Below, one piece after another: positions 1-7,969 of a stretch of 37,134 bases of DNA (its first letter is position 1; every line of letters starts with the position of its first letter). This DNA is from a virus. The stretch is from positions 1-37,134 of the IMG/VR virus record IMGVR_UViG_3300044527_000383; one strand, 5' to 3'. The notes beneath the pieces were generated by a model. That model was not told the DNA's origin, searched no databases, and was given only the letters and a program-made list of their open reading frames with translations. Both the position numbers and the translations under genes were made by a program.

Positions 1-522
1 ACGAACACGATGACGGTTCGCCTGCCGCGCTATTCTGATGGTGCGGGCGTTCAAGCGTTTCTCGTAGCCTCGACGGCGGGCACGGCGGGAACGGGCACGT
101 TCCAGTTGACCTATACCAACAGCGCGGGCACGGGCTCACGCACCACGCCATCCTCGCCCGCGCTGCCAACGAACAACGCAACCTCGCCGCTGCTTGGCGT
201 TCCCTACTCGGGCACGGGCTCGGGCAAGTTCGGGCCGTTCTTCCCGCTCGCTGGCGGTGATGCAGGTATCCGCACCTGTCAGAACATCATCCTTGGCACG
301 GCAGGCGTGACCACGGGCGTCTACAACCTGTGCTTCGCCAAGCCGCTGCTGACGCTGCCGATTACCACGCTGGGCGTTGCCAGTGAGCGCGACCTCGTCA
401 ACCAGCTTCCCTCGATGCCGCGTGTCTATGACGGGGCTTGCCTCGCGTGGATGATTTACGCGGGCTCGGCCATCCCGAACAACTCCAGCTTTTTCGGACA
501 CTTGGATCTGGGATGGGCTTGA
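1..522 (+). CDS. Phage virion-type protein, 5' end probably outside window
   Basis: The frame is open to the left edge; the first ATG is at base 10 but no ribosome binding site can be seen before it, so the gene probably starts upstream. The visible 170 residues are rich in Gly, Thr, Ser and Ala with almost no charge in the first half (runs such as TAGTAGTGTFQLTYTN), then a more ordinary C-terminal half ending in GHLDLGWA. This composition fits an exposed beta-structured virion protein. The next gene starts one base after the stop, so both belong to one late operon. No specific function is recognised. Confidence 0.6.
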   Translation, partial: TNTMTVRLPRYSDGAGVQAFLVASTAGTAGTGTFQLTYTNSAGTGSRTTPSSPALPTNNATSPLLGVPYSGTGSGKFGPFFPLAGGDAGIRTCQNIILGTAGVTTGVYNLCFAKPLLTLPITTLGVASERDLVNQLPSMPRVYDGACLAWMIYAGSAIPNNSSFFGHLDLGWA

Positions 523-523
523 G

Positions 524-1330
524 ATGCTGTGGGGTAACTACAGCGTCCTGAACAAGACGCCGGGACGCTGGCTTGGCGGCAACTCAACCTCTCACGCATC
601 GGGCGTCGGGACGGCGCAGGTCAACACGCGCGCCAATTGGGGTCGCAACGGCGCGCTTCGTAACTTCGCGATCACGGAATACTCGACGGACGCTTACGAA
701 CTGGCGTCGATCCCTGCCGGGTATGGCGCACGCGGCTGGATGATGCCGCGCACGGCGGGCGGGATTTCAGCGCATTCGACGGCCAACGGGCTTGCAGCGT
801 TCACGGCGTCAATCGCTGCGGGCCGCAACCTTGCGGCGACCTTCGCGGGCGTTGCAGCTTTCGCCGGCACGGGCCAGCTAGTTGTCTCGGGTGTCGGCTC
901 TTTCGCAGGTGTCGGGGCCTTCGCAGGCAACGTCACCGCGGCGCTGGGTGCGGTTGGCACGTTCGCGGGTGTCGCCGCCTTCTCTGGCGCAGTACTCGCC
1001 AAGGGCAACATCGTGGGCGCGTTTGCAGGTGTCGCAAGCTTCGAAGCGATCCGGTACGCGACGGGGTCCATGTCTGGCTCATTCGCCCCGCCTGTGACGC
1101 TGGAGGCGCAAGGGTTCTCGTCCTACCTGCTGGATCAGGAAGACATCGAAACGGGAATGACGCTTCGGCAGGCGCTGCGTCTGGTGACGGCGGCGACGGC
1201 GGGCAAGATCAGCGGCGGCGGGACGGCTACCATCACGATCCGCAATGCGGTGGCTGATGGTGCGGACCGCATCGTCGCAACGGTGGACACGGACGGCAAT
1301 CGAACCGCCATAACTTACGACCTCGACTGA
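524..1330 (+). CDS. Repeat-rich virion protein with FAGVAAF-type repeats
   Basis: 268 residues. The N-terminal ~100 residues look globular; residues ~95-185 hold at least five imperfect copies of a hydrophobic small-residue repeat (xFAGVAAFxG). The last ~65 residues form a separate domain (TLRQALRLVTAATAGKISGG onward) of a type I associate with the ends of phage tail or head proteins. No signal peptide or membrane segment is evident. It follows the previous stop by one base and its TGA overlaps the next ATG (TGATG), so translation is coupled. Likely an appendage or decoration protein; the precise role is unknown. Confidence 0.6.
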   Translation: MLWGNYSVLNKTPGRWLGGNSTSHASGVGTAQVNTRANWGRNGALRNFAITEYSTDAYELASIPAGYGARGWMMPRTAGGISAHSTANGLAAFTASIAAGRNLAATFAGVAAFAGTGQLVVSGVGSFAGVGAFAGNVTAALGAVGTFAGVAAFSGAVLAKGNIVGAFAGVASFEAIRYATGSMSGSFAPPVTLEAQGFSSYLLDQEDIETGMTLRQALRLVTAATAGKISGGGTATITIRNAVADGADRIVATVDTDGNRTAITYDLD

Positions 1331-1773
1331 TGGCTAACTTCTTCTCAGCCGACTACTGGAAAGCGCTCTACTTCAAAGCGCTGGGCGGGCAGGCGACTGC
1401 TGTTGACCCCAACGCAATGTCTGGCAGCTTTGCGGGCTCGTCCTCATGGACGGGTGCTCTTGAGCAGCCAGAGGGGTCAATCTCCGGCTCGTTCGCTGGA
1501 TCAAGCACATTCAGCGGAACGCTTACGGCGATCGGATCAAAGCCGTCGCAGGACTTCCGCAACGTACTGGATGGGGTTCGTCGGACCTGGCCCATATCCG
1601 CTGTTGCCTCGTGGTGGCAGCGCGACAGGCAGGAACGACTTGAGCGTGAGGAAAAGGCCCGTGCCATCGCGGGTTCGATTTCGGGCAGCTTTGCCGGTTC
1701 GGCTTCGTTCTCTGCAAAGCCTCGCGACGATGAGGACGAGATAGACATCATGATCCTGCTGTTAGCCGCATGA
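1330..1773 (+). CDS. SGSFAGS-repeat protein, copy 1 of a duplicated two-gene module
   Basis: 147 residues. Three repeats of the form SGSFAGSSxFSG occur near residues 31-43, 51-63 and 116-128. Between them sits SQDFRNVLDG followed by a charged Arg/Glu-rich helix, and the protein ends in a hydrophobic tail IMILLLAA. The SQDFRNVLDG-charged helix-MLLLAA arrangement recurs at the end of the 438-residue protein at 3024-4340, and the downstream genes are also related, so this is one copy of a duplicated module. The stop overlaps the next start in ATGA with no Shine-Dalgarno sequence. Probable structural protein; function unknown. Confidence 0.6.
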   Translation: MANFFSADYWKALYFKALGGQATAVDPNAMSGSFAGSSSWTGALEQPEGSISGSFAGSSTFSGTLTAIGSKPSQDFRNVLDGVRRTWPISAVASWWQRDRQERLEREEKARAIAGSISGSFAGSASFSAKPRDDEDEIDIMILLLAA

Positions 1774-2198
1774 ACCAGCGCACGCGCGGAGATTGGCTTC
1801 AGGAGCTACAGGCATGGCGCACGCCACCTGTTAACCCGCAGGTAAATCCGCTCGTTCCGAAGCCGCCACCTGTTCCGAGAATTGACCCGAACGCTGTGAG
1901 CCGATGGCATGTCGAAGCTGTATCAAAGCAGCTTCAGTCAGCGCAGGTCGAAATTGTGCAGCAGTTCCAGGTTGCGCAGGCGGGACTAGCCGAACAGCTC
2001 AGGGCCACGCAGGCAAAGATGAATGAGCAGATGCAATCGACGCAGGCAATGATTGAAGCGCTCACGCAGCGTCAGGACATGCTGGCGCAGCGCCATGAGG
2101 AACTGACCAGAATACTGAAGGCGCCGCGTGTTCTTGTCCTTGACCCTGAAACGGGCCTGCCGATCGCTTCCAAACCAGATATGACGGGGATTGAATAA
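1770..2198 (+). CDS. Coiled-coil protein with DWLxExxAWRTxP N-terminus, copy 1
   Basis: 142 residues. The N-terminus RGDWLQELQAWRTPP matches the start of the protein at 4337-4615 (RADWLEEFEAWRTLP), so the two are paralogues, each directly behind a protein with the DFRNVLDG tail. A Pro-rich segment (~20-36) is followed by a long Gln-rich amphipathic helix with heptad-like repeats of Q-A-Q-x-L/M (~45-112), a likely coiled coil. It starts in the ATGA overlap with its upstream neighbour and its stop overlaps the next ATG (TAATG). Perhaps an adaptor that binds the tail of its upstream partner; this is inference. Confidence 0.6.
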   Translation: MNQRTRGDWLQELQAWRTPPVNPQVNPLVPKPPPVPRIDPNAVSRWHVEAVSKQLQSAQVEIVQQFQVAQAGLAEQLRATQAKMNEQMQSTQAMIEALTQRQDMLAQRHEELTRILKAPRVLVLDPETGLPIASKPDMTGIE

Positions 2199-2635
2199 TG
2201 GCTGCTGGTAATTGGCAGGTTTTCAACATCGCCAAGACAAAGCTGGCGAATGGCCTCTTCGATCTGGACAGCAACACGTTCAAGATGGCGCTATGCACCG
2301 ACGCGCAAGCGCTAGCTGCGACGTTCGCCGGCACATCGACTGACTGCCGCTATGCTGACCTCACGGCTGAAGTTGCCAATGGCGGCGGTTACACCACGGC
2401 GGGCAAGACGCTGTCGTGTACGTGGGTTCGTTCGACCGGCACGGTGACCTTCGATTGCGATGACCAGGCTTGGACCTCGTCCACCATCACGGCCAAATAT
2501 GCGGTGATCTACGCGGACAACACGAACGATGACCTTCTGTGCTTCTGCGAGCTTGATACGGTGACTAACGTCTCGACGGTATCTGGGACGCTGACTGTGA
2601 CCATTAACGCAAGCGGCGTGTTCACGCTGGCATAG
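2198..2635 (+). CDS. Phage virion-associated protein, small beta-rich
   Basis: 145 residues beginning MAAGNWQVFNIAKTKLANGLFDLDSNTFKMAL, a pattern I associate with small phage structural proteins in which a short N-terminal helix leads into a beta sandwich. The rest is Thr/Ala/Asp-rich with alternating hydrophobic strands. It has several cysteines (for example CTDAQ, DCRY, FDCDD, LCFCEL), unusual for a virion protein. It starts in a TAATG overlap with the preceding gene, so it is translationally coupled. No enzyme motif is visible. Confidence 0.6.
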   Translation: MAAGNWQVFNIAKTKLANGLFDLDSNTFKMALCTDAQALAATFAGTSTDCRYADLTAEVANGGGYTTAGKTLSCTWVRSTGTVTFDCDDQAWTSSTITAKYAVIYADNTNDDLLCFCELDTVTNVSTVSGTLTVTINASGVFTLA

Positions 2636-2644
2636 GGGCGGCAC

Positions 2645-2755
2645 ATGGATATCTGGAGCTTCCTTCTTGGCGTGCAGGTGGGTGTTGTGGTGACGTTTTT
2701 CGCGCTGTCACTGGCGAATGCCGCACGCGAAGATGAGCCGCCGCCCAATGGCTGA
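2645..2755 (+). CDS. Small single-pass membrane protein
   Basis: A 36-residue frame beginning MDIWSFLLGVQVGVVVTFFA, one hydrophobic segment of about 22 residues followed by a short charged Pro-rich tail (AREDEPPPNG). It starts nine bases after the preceding stop and overlaps the likely start of the next gene by eight bases, filling an otherwise empty gap. The form (one membrane span, acidic cytosol-sized tail) is typical of small phage membrane proteins. Function unknown. Confidence 0.45.
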   Translation: MDIWSFLLGVQVGVVVTFFALSLANAAREDEPPPNG

Positions 2756-3020
2756 AACGTGGGTCATGCATCGTATGGCTGAGATCGTGTCCCGGCGCGT
2801 GGTTGCGCCGCTGACTCCAGCCGAACTGGCGGAAGCGTTGGCGGAAGACCCTGCGTTCGTTGAGCAGCCGCAGCCTGAGGAAACCATGTTGATCGCCATT
2901 CCCGGCGACCTGTCCGATGCCGCTGCCTTGGGAGTTGCGGCGCAGACATGGCTTGGCGAGCGTGAGATTGTATCCGTAACGCTCACCGGAGCGCGGGTGA
3001 TGGTTGTCGAGAGGGTCTAA
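2748..3020 (+). CDS. Hypothetical phage protein
   Basis: 90 residues from the ATG at 2748 (MAETWVMHRMAEIVSRRVVA). An in-frame ATG at 2718 would add ten residues but would overlap most of the small membrane gene; 2748 fits the short overlaps seen throughout this operon. The N-terminal half is helical with a PLTPAELAEALAEDPAF segment; the C-terminal half alternates strands and helices (MLIAIPGDLSDAAALG, then VSVTLTGARVMVVERV). No known domain is recognised. The next gene begins four bases downstream. Confidence 0.5.
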   Translation: MAETWVMHRMAEIVSRRVVAPLTPAELAEALAEDPAFVEQPQPEETMLIAIPGDLSDAAALGVAAQTWLGEREIVSVTLTGARVMVVERV

Positions 3021-3023
3021 GCG

Positions 3024-4340
3024 ATGACCTTCCCGACCGTCCAGTCAGTCACACGCGGTAACAGCAACACCAACGCTACGAGCCGGAACGTCACGCTTCC
3101 GGCAACGATCAATGCCAACGACGTTCTCATTGCCCTGTTCGCCAACGATGGCGATGCGACGGTCACATGGGACAACACCACGGCGGGAACATGGACCCTG
3201 CTGTTCTCGACGGCGAGCGGGGTAGCCGCGCGCCTGACGGCGTACTGGAAGGTTGCAGACGGGACTGAAGACGGCGCTGTTCTGTCTATCGACACCTCGG
3301 CCATCGAGCGTTCGGCTTGGCATATCTACCGGATCAGCGGCGCCCAGAGTGTTGAGGCTGGAACGGCGGCAACGGGCACCAGCACGGCTCCGAACTCGCC
3401 CAGCCTGACGCCAAGCTGGGGCAGCGCTGACACCACATGGCTGACGGTTTTTGCGTCTGATAACCAGACGGCGGACCCGACAGACGGCCCGACGAATTAC
3501 ACGACCAATGATATTTACGACGATGCCCCCAACGCGGCGGGCGTTGGTGTTGGATCGTCTTATCGCGACAACGCGGCGTCATCGGAAGACCCGGCTGCGT
3601 GGACGATCGCCGCGTCTCTGGCGTGGGTTGCCAACACTATCGCGGTGCGTCCCGATGGCGGGGCGACCGACGCCACCGCATCGCCCGGCATAGACACGCT
3701 GGTCCTGACCGGACAAGCGCCAACGGTCAGCGCAAGTTCCACGGTCAGCCCCGGCATTCAAGCTCTGACGCTGACGGGCTTTGCGCCGACCGTCTCGACG
3801 GACACAAGTATCGAGGTCCAGCCGGGAGCGGGTTCGCTCGCACTGACAGGCTTTGCAGCTACGGTCAGCGCAACGCAGAGCCCGACAGTCGAGCCGGGAT
3901 TTGGCGCGCTGGTCATAACGGGATACGCGCCGCGGGTGTCCGTTGGCGGCGCATCACAGGACTTTCGCAACGTCCTCGATGGACGGAGCGAGAAATACTG
4001 GCTTGAGCGCAAGCAGAAAGAAAAAGAGAGACGCGAGAAGCGCGAGGCCGATCGCCTCGAAGCTCTGGAAGCCGAGCTTCGTGAACTTGAGGCCGAAACG
4101 GCCAAGCCGAAGAAAGCCGCAAAGAAACCAGTCGAAGCGCCGGCCATTGTCGAGGCTCCGGTTGAGGCGGCAATCAAGCAGCCTCCGCGCGCCAAGTTCA
4201 AACGGCTGGAACCGGAAACGACCGAACTAACGAAGGCAAAGGCGGCGGCGCTTGAAGCCGCAACGATGGCGGAAGCCTCTCAGGCAGCCTGGCAACGTCG
4301 ATACAGGGAAGCGGCTATCATGCTGCTGTTAGCGGCATGA
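3024..4340 (+). CDS. Beta-sandwich plus repeat virion protein, copy 2 of the duplicated module
   Basis: 438 residues in three parts. Residues 1-210 form a Thr/Asp-rich domain that looks like a beta sandwich (strands NVTLPATINANDVLIALFA, WTLLFSTASG, WHIYRISGAQ). Residues ~215-310 carry four repeats of ~27 residues with the core PGxxxLxLTGxAPTVS. Residues ~310-438 share SQDFRNVLDG with the 1330-1773 protein, then a highly charged helix rich in Lys/Glu/Arg with a Lys-Ala-Pro linker, ending in AIMLLLAA. The tail and the ATGA junction with the next gene duplicate the arrangement at 1773/1770. Likely an elongated virion protein. Confidence 0.6.
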   Translation: MTFPTVQSVTRGNSNTNATSRNVTLPATINANDVLIALFANDGDATVTWDNTTAGTWTLLFSTASGVAARLTAYWKVADGTEDGAVLSIDTSAIERSAWHIYRISGAQSVEAGTAATGTSTAPNSPSLTPSWGSADTTWLTVFASDNQTADPTDGPTNYTTNDIYDDAPNAAGVGVGSSYRDNAASSEDPAAWTIAASLAWVANTIAVRPDGGATDATASPGIDTLVLTGQAPTVSASSTVSPGIQALTLTGFAPTVSTDTSIEVQPGAGSLALTGFAATVSATQSPTVEPGFGALVITGYAPRVSVGGASQDFRNVLDGRSEKYWLERKQKEKERREKREADRLEALEAELRELEAETAKPKKAAKKPVEAPAIVEAPVEAAIKQPPRAKFKRLEPETTELTKAKAAALEAATMAEASQAAWQRRYREAAIMLLLAA

Positions 4341-4615
4341 CCCCACAACAGCGCGCAGACTGGCTTGAGGAATTCGAAGCGTGGCGGACGCTGCCTTTCA
4401 CAGTGGCGTTCTTCAACTCGCTCACAAACGAACAGAAGGAACTGCAATCGGATTGGACGCGGGCGGTATGGGAATCAGAAGCAGACCCGCCACCTGACCA
4501 GCTCCGGCAACTGAGAATTCAGGCACGAACGCTTGATGACGTGATCAACAGAAAGGGAACAGATGTCCTTGCATCACTCTACCCTGACCTACGAAACACT
4601 CCCGAAGGTCAGTGA
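4337..4615 (+). CDS. DWLxExxAWRTxP protein, copy 2
   Basis: 92 residues. The first 20 (MTPQQRADWLEEFEAWRTLP) align with the start of the 1770-2198 protein; the remainder is a different helical sequence (FTVAFFNSLTNEQKELQSDW and a Pro-rich turn). Start codon and upstream stop overlap in ATGA, and no Shine-Dalgarno sequence precedes it, so reinitiation after the upstream gene is likely. The last 53 bases overlap the following GroES-like gene. Role unknown; the repeated pairing suggests it works with the protein just upstream. Confidence 0.6.
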   Translation: MTPQQRADWLEEFEAWRTLPFTVAFFNSLTNEQKELQSDWTRAVWESEADPPPDQLRQLRIQARTLDDVINRKGTDVLASLYPDLRNTPEGQ

Positions 4616-4958
4616 AACCAATCCGGGGATGAAGCCCCTTGAGTTCAACTGCCTCGTGCTCCCGCGTGTCGTTCAACGGCAACGGGCCTCGGGCATCTTC
4701 GTTCCCGAAACCAGCGCCCAGCGTGAAGACGAAGGCGGGGATGAGGGGCTGTTAGTGTCCATCTCACCGCTGGCATTCAACGAGGACGACTTCCCGAGCC
4801 CTGACGCAATCCCGAAGGTTGGCGAACGCGTGATGTTTGCACGCTACGCCGGCAAGTCTTTCGTGGGCGCTGATGGACGCGTCTATCGCGTGATGAAGGA
4901 TAAGGAGATCGTTGGGATCAGGACAGCCGACGCGGAAAGCGCCAAGGTGGCGGCATGA
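4563..4958 (+). CDS. GroES-like co-chaperonin (Cpn10 family)
   Basis: 131 residues. From residue 23 the sequence follows the GroES pattern: MKPLEFNCLVLPRV (first strand), then RASGIFVPET, matching the mobile loop whose hydrophobic tripeptide (here IFV) docks on GroEL; a region replacing the roof loop (NEDDFPSPDAIP); then PKVGERVMFARYAGKS and VYRVMKDKEIVGI for the last strands. Cpn10 proteins are ~97 residues; the extra length is an N-terminal 22 residues and a short tail. A ribosome site (aaaggg) lies before the ATG. It precedes scaffold and capsid genes, as expected for a phage protein that redirects the host chaperonin to capsid folding (known for T4 Gp31; inferred here). Confidence 0.85.
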   Translation: MSLHHSTLTYETLPKVSETNPGMKPLEFNCLVLPRVVQRQRASGIFVPETSAQREDEGGDEGLLVSISPLAFNEDDFPSPDAIPKVGERVMFARYAGKSFVGADGRVYRVMKDKEIVGIRTADAESAKVAA

Positions 4959-5815
4959 GCGACGACGTTCTGGAGCAGGAAGCCCCGGCGCAGGTTGCTG
5001 ATGCTCCCGAAGCCAAGGCCGACGACCTCGAAACCATCGCCCGTGAGCTAGGCTGGAAGCCCGAAACCGAGTGGAAGGGCGATCCTCCCGAGGGCGGCTT
5101 TGCCTCTGCGGCAGAGTTCATCCGCTCCCAGCGGACAAGGGCCAAGAACGTTGAGAAGGAGCTGAAGAAGCTCCGCAACGACACCGAGAAGCGCATCAAG
5201 CGCATGGAGGAGCAATCCACCAAGCAGCGCGAGAAGGAAATCGCAGAGCTTCACAGCGAATACGACTGGTACATCCGCAAGGCGATCAAGGAAGGCGACG
5301 AGGCGACCGAGAAGAAGCTGATCAAGGAGCGTGACGCCAAGGTTGCTCAAGCCGAGGACGTCGAGGACGCGGACGACGAGCCCGAAGCGGACGAGGAAGA
5401 GTGGGTCGAGGCGTTCACCCCGTCATATCCGCAGGTCCAGAAGCGCTTCTACAACGAGGGCCATGCCTGGATCTTGGACGACGACGCCGACCCCGATGCG
5501 ATGCGTGTGATGCTGGACTATGTGGATAGCGGCATCCCGTTCGCTGACGCGCTGGAGAAGGCCGACAAGGCGCTCCGCAAGGCTTATCCCGATCGCTACG
5601 AGGACGAGGACATGGACGAGGAACTCGAGGAGAAGCCGAAGAACGGCAAACGCGTTCCCGTGCTGGTATCCGGCTTCAAGGGCGCAGGTGGCGGTGTCTC
5701 TGCTGCCTCTCGCCTCTCGCCTGCTCAACGTGAAATCGGCGCACGCTTCGTGAAGGAGGGCCTGTTCGGCTCCCTTGAAGAGTACGCCGAGCAACGCATC
5801 AAACTGGAATCCTGA
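4955..5815 (+). CDS. Capsid scaffolding protein
   Basis: 286 residues, strongly charged, almost all helical. The N-terminal section contains ELGWKPETEWKGDPPEGGF and AAEFIRSQ, a motif seen in podovirus-type scaffolds, followed by a long Lys/Glu coiled coil (~55-135), an acidic stretch (EDVEDADDEPEADEEE), and a C-terminal segment with RLSPAQREIGARFVKEG. Scaffolds guide coat assembly and then leave the head. Position directly after the GroES-like gene and before the coat genes supports the call. Start overlaps the previous stop in ATGA. Confidence 0.8.
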   Translation: MSDDVLEQEAPAQVADAPEAKADDLETIARELGWKPETEWKGDPPEGGFASAAEFIRSQRTRAKNVEKELKKLRNDTEKRIKRMEEQSTKQREKEIAELHSEYDWYIRKAIKEGDEATEKKLIKERDAKVAQAEDVEDADDEPEADEEEWVEAFTPSYPQVQKRFYNEGHAWILDDDADPDAMRVMLDYVDSGIPFADALEKADKALRKAYPDRYEDEDMDEELEEKPKNGKRVPVLVSGFKGAGGGVSAASRLSPAQREIGARFVKEGLFGSLEEYAEQRIKLES

Positions 5816-5817
5816 TC

Positions 5818-6375
5818 ATGACCGACGAAACCGCGAACGCCGAGCCCTCCAAGGTGGATGGCCGGACCAAGGAAGCACGCGCCACGAAGCCTCTTCGCGC
5901 CCGTACCGATGGCCCGAGTGCAGAGCTTCAAAGGCGGCGTGCGGAGCGCAAGGCGCGCGGCGTCAACGATCATTCCAACGACCAGCGCCTGACGGTTGCT
6001 GGCGCGGAACTGGACTACCAGAATTGGCAATACCGCTGGGCCAACGATGAGTTGGGCAATCTCCAGCAGCTAATGGCGCGGGAATGGGAGCCTGTCTCCG
6101 AGACCGAGCTGAACGGCCTAGATACGGCCAGACTTGCGGGCATGTCCCGTGAAGGCAAGGCGATGAACGCCAAGCTGATGAAGAAGTGGAAGCCCTGGTT
6201 CGATGAAGATCAGGACGCCAAGGTTGCTGAATACCGGGAGCGGGAAAAGGCTCTCAAACGCGGTGCGGCAAAGGCCCCGCAGGAAAGCCCCGACGATGCG
6301 GGCAAGAGCTACGCTCTGAACAACACGATTTCTGCTGCGACCCCGACCAAGTCGGCAGGCAGCTACACCCCTTAA
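5818..6375 (+). CDS. Phage head-region protein of unknown function
   Basis: 185 residues, two bases after the scaffold gene. Lys/Arg-rich start, then a central block resembling proteins often next to phage coat genes: AELDYQNWQYRWANDELGNLQQLMAREWEPVSETE and, further on, GKAMNAKLMKKWKPWFDEDQ. The C-terminus is low-complexity (APQESPDDAGKSYALNNTIS). The pattern of Trp/Tyr followed by a charged helix is conserved in such families as I recall them, but no activity is known. Probably a minor head or assembly protein. Confidence 0.6.
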   Translation: MTDETANAEPSKVDGRTKEARATKPLRARTDGPSAELQRRRAERKARGVNDHSNDQRLTVAGAELDYQNWQYRWANDELGNLQQLMAREWEPVSETELNGLDTARLAGMSREGKAMNAKLMKKWKPWFDEDQDAKVAEYREREKALKRGAAKAPQESPDDAGKSYALNNTISAATPTKSAGSYTP

Positions 6376-6392
6376 ACCCCACAGGATAGAAA

Positions 6393-6974
6393 ATGGCGAA
6401 CACAAACGCGCCGTTCGGTGGGCGTCCGGTCGGCACTTTGCTCGGCGCTCCGATGAACGGCCAAGTCAACACCTATACGGCGTTGGCTAACTACGCGACG
6501 AACATGTTCATCGGCGACCCGGTTGTCGTGACCGGCGCTCGTGGATCTGGTCACCAGGTTGTTGAAGTCGCAACGGCTGGCGCTACCAACCAGATCACCG
6601 GCTTCATTGTCGGCTTTGAGCCAACCCCCGGCATCGTCTCGCTCGGCTACGGCGCGGCTTCCACGCTGCGCTTCCCGATCGTCTGCGATGACCCGGCTGC
6701 AATCTTCGAACTTCAGGAAGACGCAGTGGGCGGCGCAATCGCGGTTGCGAACATCGGCCAGAACATCAACCTAGTGTCAGGCACAGGCAGCACGTTCACG
6801 AAGAAGTCAGGCTGGATGATCGACAGCAGTTCGATTGCGGCGGATGCTACGTACCAGATGACTGTTCGTGACATCGTCACGCGTATCGATAACGAGGAAG
6901 CGACGGCTTACGCCAAGTACCTCTGCACCATCAACATCCACACCCGGCGCCTCGGCGCCGTGGCTGGCATCTAA
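6393..6974 (+). CDS. Capsid decoration / head-stabilising-type protein
   Basis: 193 residues starting MANTNAPFGGRPVGTLLGAP, a beginning I recognise from small head proteins encoded just before phage coat genes. The body is Gly/Ala/Thr-rich and beta-predicted (YIGDPVV-like strands, GFIVGFEPTPGIVSLGYG) without charge clusters, suiting a protein that sits on the capsid surface. AGGA precedes the ATG. It lies 14 bases upstream of the coat gene, consistent with production at similar level. The function is inferred from position and composition. Confidence 0.65.
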   Translation: MANTNAPFGGRPVGTLLGAPMNGQVNTYTALANYATNMFIGDPVVVTGARGSGHQVVEVATAGATNQITGFIVGFEPTPGIVSLGYGAASTLRFPIVCDDPAAIFELQEDAVGGAIAVANIGQNINLVSGTGSTFTKKSGWMIDSSSIAADATYQMTVRDIVTRIDNEEATAYAKYLCTINIHTRRLGAVAGI

Positions 6975-6988
6975 GGAGGGCTTGAAAC

Positions 6989-7897
6989 ATGACAATGACC
7001 AGAGCACTCCACCCGGCAGACCTGTGGCCCGGTATCAAGGCGCACTTCGGCAAAGCCTACAAGTCGATGGAGAAGCAGTATTCCCGCTACTTCGAAGACA
7101 AGTCGTCAGACAAGGCTTACGAAGAGTTCGTGGAATCCACCACGTTCGGCCTGCCGGACATCAAGAACGAAGGCCAAGCGATCCGCTTCGACGCCGACGC
7201 CGAGGGCTACAAGACCCGTCTCACCAACGTGGTCTGGGGCCTTGGCTGGATGGCATCCCGCGAAGAGATCGAGGACAACCAGTACGAGAGCCGCGCTGCA
7301 CGTCGCTCGCGTAACCTCGCCTATTCGATGGGCCAGTCCAAGGAAGTCGTCCACGCGGCGCACTTCAACAACGCCTTCTCGGGCTCGTTCCTTGGCGGAG
7401 ACGGCGCGTCTCTCTGCTCGGTGTCTCACCCGACGCTTGCTGGCAACAAAGCCAACAAGCCGACCGTGGACGCCGATCTGTCGGAAGCCTCGCTGGAAGA
7501 CGAACTCATCAACACCCGCCTGATGACCAACTCGCGCGGGCTGAAGATGTATTTCCGTGCGAAGGAACTGGTTGTTCCCCCGCAACTCGGCTTCGTGGCT
7601 GAACGGCTGCTGAAATCCGAGAAGCAAAGCGGAACGGCGAACAACGACATCAACGCGGTTCGCTCGTCCGGCATGCTGTCGAGGGGCTACTCGGTCTGGG
7701 ACTACCTGACGGACCCAAATGCGTGGTTCCTGATGGTGGACAACGTCCCCGAGGGCCTCGTCACGCTCCAGCGCCGCAAGCTGGAGATGGACCAGGACAA
7801 CGACTTCGACACCGAGAACGCCAAGGCCAAGGCTACTGAGCGTTATATCTCGGGCTGGGTCGATTGGCGCTGCGTCCGCGGCACGTCCGGCACCTAA
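6989..7897 (+). CDS. Major capsid (coat) protein
   Basis: 302 residues. It has the strongest ribosome binding site in the head operon (aaggaggg, eight bases before ATG) and is followed by the best terminator in the window, as expected for the most abundant virion protein. Sequence features fit a coat protein with the HK97 fold: an N-terminal arm (FGKAYKSMEKQYSRYFEDKS), a central domain with SREEIEDNQYESRAARRSRNLAYSMGQ, the loop CSVSHPTLAGNKANKPT typical of such coat families, and a C-terminal segment DWRCVRGTSGT. Identification rests on these and on position after scaffold and decoration genes. Confidence 0.85.
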   Translation: MTMTRALHPADLWPGIKAHFGKAYKSMEKQYSRYFEDKSSDKAYEEFVESTTFGLPDIKNEGQAIRFDADAEGYKTRLTNVVWGLGWMASREEIEDNQYESRAARRSRNLAYSMGQSKEVVHAAHFNNAFSGSFLGGDGASLCSVSHPTLAGNKANKPTVDADLSEASLEDELINTRLMTNSRGLKMYFRAKELVVPPQLGFVAERLLKSEKQSGTANNDINAVRSSGMLSRGYSVWDYLTDPNAWFLMVDNVPEGLVTLQRRKLEMDQDNDFDTENAKAKATERYISGWVDWRCVRGTSGT

Positions 7898-7919
7898 CCT
7901 ACCTCACATCCACTGACGG

Positions 7920-7950
7920 GGCGCGCGGGGTAACAGCCGCGCGCCTTTAT
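7920..7950 (+). terminator. Rho-independent terminator after the coat gene
   Basis: A perfect nine-base-pair stem GGCGCGCGG / CCGCGCGCC with an eight-base loop (ggtaacag) is followed at once by TTTAT. It lies 22 bases after the coat stop and before the GTG of the next gene, so it probably trims or attenuates the head transcript while allowing lower expression of downstream tail genes. Confidence 0.85.
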
Positions 7951-7969
7951 CTCATGAAAGGCGCCCCAA

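Noticed and set aside
1748-1790. Programmed -1 frameshift joining the repeat protein to the coiled-coil protein
   Set aside because: The -1 frame relation of an ATGA overlap fits, but there is no slippery heptamer; reinitiation is the simpler explanation.
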